A stretch of DNA of 64,000 nucleotides, taken from NCBI GenBank assembly GCA_018241725.1, contig JAFEDI010000038.1, positions 18,686 through 82,685 of the forward strand. The letters are read 5' to 3'. Within the stretch, counting starts at the first letter, position 1. Every line of letters starts with the position of its first letter. A program made the position numbers and the translations under genes. The notes beneath the pieces are model-generated. The model was given only the letters and a program-made list of their open reading frames with translations. It did no database searches and was not told the DNA's origin. The stretch comes from Pseudomonadota bacterium (GTDB taxonomy: Bacteria > Pseudomonadota > Gammaproteobacteria > Burkholderiales > Rhodocyclaceae). Shown here piece by piece: positions 62,542 through 64,000 of the stretch.

Positions 62542-62697
62542 TTACTGATCGCGTCGCGCATGCGACTTCTTTTCGAAGAGTTGCGCCACCTTTTTCTCGA
62601 AAGTCCAGCCGGCCAACAGCTTTTGTTTTTCCTCAAAATCCGTAAGGTGCGTCCAATAGTCTCTATGGTGTCCACGGTCGGTGGGGCGTCGATTCAC
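62542..62697 (-). pseudogene. Possible gene remnant, 51 codons
   Basis: A minus-strand frame starting at GTG 62697 and ending TAA at 62542 reads NRRPTDRGHHRDYWTHLTDF and then a Lys/Glu-rich tail (WTFEKKVAQLFEKK). The composition looks like real protein, but an upstream in-frame TGA and the lack of a ribosome site suggest the C-terminal end of a lost gene. Not recognised. Confidence 0.3.
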
Positions 62698-62708
62698 ATG
62701 GCCGCCAC

Positions 62709-62861
62709 ATGTTCAGCATCAAGGGGCTTCCTACGCCCCCGGACCAAGTGACCTCGAGCTACACGCTGGAGACCCTGCAGGCCATGATCGATGAAATGCA
62801 GCTTCTGCAGAACGATCTGGCGAAACTGGGACGAAGCTACCCTCTAGGAAAGTGCATTTAA
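62709..62861 (+). CDS. Small hypothetical ORF, possibly a remnant
   Basis: 50 residues (MFSIKGLPTPPDQVTSSYTL start) with an amphipathic helix (LETLQAMIDEMQLLQNDLAK). No ribosome site and no recognised family. Its stop codon overlaps the stop of the broken SRAP gene on the other strand. Confidence 0.3.
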   Translation: MFSIKGLPTPPDQVTSSYTLETLQAMIDEMQLLQNDLAKLGRSYPLGKCI

Positions 62862-63213
62862 CGCGGGTCGGCGTGGGTACTGAGCGAGATGGATGGTGAC
62901 GCCCGCAGGAAGCCTTGGGCATCCGCCACCGCTGTACACCGCAACCAATCGCCCCAGGCATCGTCGGGCAGGATCACCACACTCCGCTTCTCGTCTTCCG
63001 GCTTGTGAAAGCGCCGGAACACGGAATCATTGTCGGCGTTGATCGTGAGCATTGAGAACGACCAGGAGGGGGGCCGTCATCTTTTAGGTGGCGCTCCCAG
63101 ATCCCGGCCGGGCCCATGGGTTTCCCGTCTTCCCTTTCGATGCGCCAGCGGACCGCCTTGCCCGTCTCGTAGCACGGTTCAAAGATCGCATCGGCGGGCA
63201 TGATGCTGAGGTG
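62858..63213 (-). pseudogene. SRAP-family (YedK/HMCES, abasic-site processing) gene fragment
   Basis: Minus-strand translation gives the middle and end of a SOS-response-associated peptidase/SRAP protein: MPADAIFEPCYETG, GKPMGPAGIWERHL, then after a frameshift WSFSMLTINADNDSVF and RSVVILPDDAWGDWL. The catalytic Cys2 and N-terminal third are missing. The frame changes at a G run near 63067-63073. SRAP proteins crosslink to abasic sites in single-stranded DNA; this copy cannot work. Confidence 0.75.
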
Positions 63214-63231
63214 CCCATGCTTCCACGCTCG

Positions 63232-63567
63232 TTACACGTCCTTGCGGAACGCGTCAAGGCGGTCACCATTACCCGGTACGGCGTGGTAGTTGAAATAGCC
63301 CTGGACCACGCACCGCAGCCAACGACCCACCACGGGGATCGGTTCGTGCATACGTCACATCAGCGCCTCGCGAATCGCCTTGAGGAAGGCACGAATTCGC
63401 TTCGCCGAGGTCAGTCGCTTCAGTTGGAACCGGCCGTTCGACCGGGACTTCCCTCAGCAGTGAGTGACCCCGAGGAAGTCAAACGTTGGCGGCTTTGCAA
63501 GCCCTTGCTTGGCGCGCGCTTGGCCCGCGAAGCGACCGAACTGCAGCACGAGCGACTTGTCCTCGTT
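63232..63567 (-). pseudogene. Group II intron reverse transcriptase (LtrA) C-terminal remnant
   Basis: One minus-strand frame reads LVLQFGRFAGQARAKQG, KPPTFDFLG, RFQLKRLTSAKRIRAFLKAI, then HEPIPVVGRWLRCVVQGYFN and YHAVPGN, the thumb/maturase region of bacterial group II intron proteins. Two in-frame TGA stops (63454-63456 and 63355-63357) break it, and the catalytic YADD part is gone. No intact intron RNA domain V was identified. Confidence 0.75.
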
Positions 63568-63650
63568 CAGCGTCTGCCCAAGCTGGGTTTCTATGTCGTC
63601 GGCGCTTGCCCATCCATCTGCTGATACATACGGCCCTACTCACGCTCTCC

Positions 63651-63818
63651 GAGGTAGATGTCTGCACCAAGTTCATCACGCCTGAGCTGGTCTCGGCCGG
63701 CAGGGGGCTGCTCACCCAGCCCCGCGAATAAGTCAGCTTCACAAAGGACCGCATCATCGTGCGCCGCAACAAGCCATCCAACGGGAACAAGGGTAAGCGG
63801 GCGGACTACATCCTCTAA
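63651..63818 (+). pseudogene. hsdR: Type I restriction enzyme HsdR N-terminal fragment
   Basis: The frame reads EVDVCTKFITPELVSAG, stops at TAA (63729-63731), continues SFTKDRIIVRRNKPSNGNKG and KRADYIL and ends at TAA (63816-63818). This matches the first 60 or so residues of HsdR (family pattern: DxCTKFITP, FTxGRIIVRG, GKxKRADYxL). There is no start codon, one nonsense codon and no downstream body, so it is a dead remnant of a type I restriction system. Confidence 0.7.
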
Positions 63819-64000
63819 GGCTAACCCAACAAGTCACCCACCGAGAAATCCTCAGCACAAGCCCTTGACCTGAACCGTCACCACAACAAAAAAGTGAATT
63901 ACTCAACAAATTTAGAAGTATTTTTTCATATACAACCTCTTCTACCAGAACAAAAAAGATTCGCAATATATAAAAATAGGAAAACAACTCGCAAAACCAA
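63819..64000. other. AT-rich edge, no gene seen
   Basis: Composition shifts abruptly to A/T-rich with several A runs, unlike the rest of the window. No coding sequence is supported. It may be the start of another recently acquired segment that continues to the right. Confidence 0.5.

Noticed and set aside
57201-64000. Second copy of the attachment core TGGCGGAGAGTGAG marking the right end of the island
   Set aside because: Not found by eye anywhere in the right part of the window; the element probably extends beyond it.

Overview
The window is GC-rich chromosomal DNA of a betaproteobacterium. The tig-clpP-clpX-lon and pyrG-kdsA-eno-ftsB orders, the ArnT-like glycosyltransferases, acetoacetyl-CoA synthetase and ETF-quinone oxidoreductase together suggest Rhodocyclales (Azospira/Azoarcus/Thauera-like). 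That placement is inference from gene content and style, not a database match.

Left part (1-16 kb): the C-terminal half of a CusA-type metal efflux pump is cut by the window edge. Next come the protein quality-control genes tig, clpP, clpX and lon on the minus strand, with a good sigma32-type promoter in front of lon. The stress/nitrogen-starvation module prkA-yeaH-spoVR follows, then a secreted beta-helix protein, a DnaJ paralogue and a U32 (TrhP-like) protein.

Centre (16-49 kb): rpmE and an ArnT-like transferase lead into the pyrG-kdsA-eno-ftsB series. A lipid/ketone-body cluster (thioesterase, acetoacetyl-CoA synthetase, isochorismatase-like hydrolase) is divergent from ETF-QO across a short palindrome. 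Then purL, a diguanylate cyclase, and a five-gene envelope glycolipid cluster (PAP2 phosphatase, flippase-like protein, GT2, two ArnT-like transferases). These are followed by rmuC, a YbbP-like permease, an M20 amidohydrolase, a histone-deacetylase-like hydrolase, a MoxR/VWA pair, a stand-alone diiron metallo-beta-lactamase-fold protein and a secreted protein of unknown function.

Right part (49-57 kb): a SUV3-like RNA helicase, then a complete TolC/adaptor/RND efflux operon. The RND pump of this operon lacks the methionines that the truncated pump at the left edge keeps.

From about 57.2 kb the sequence changes. A strong terminator is followed by a short sequence matching the 3' end of a tRNA-Ser on the minus strand, then a P4-type tyrosine integrase, and GC visibly drops. 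This integrated element carries an orphan HigA-like regulator with its own promoter and a tandem 11-bp repeat. It then carries a 46-codon gene translationally coupled to a three-gene ABC-three-component (ABC-3C) system: an Mrr-type nuclease subunit, a small middle component and a DUF2326 coiled-coil ABC ATPase. ABC-3C systems are predicted anti-phage/anti-plasmid conflict systems, and this one is the most interesting item in the window. The last 1.6 kb is a scrapyard of broken genes (SRAP-family, group II intron reverse transcriptase, HsdR N-terminus), a REP-like hairpin and AT-rich DNA at the right edge. No intact tRNA, rRNA or CRISPR array was found.
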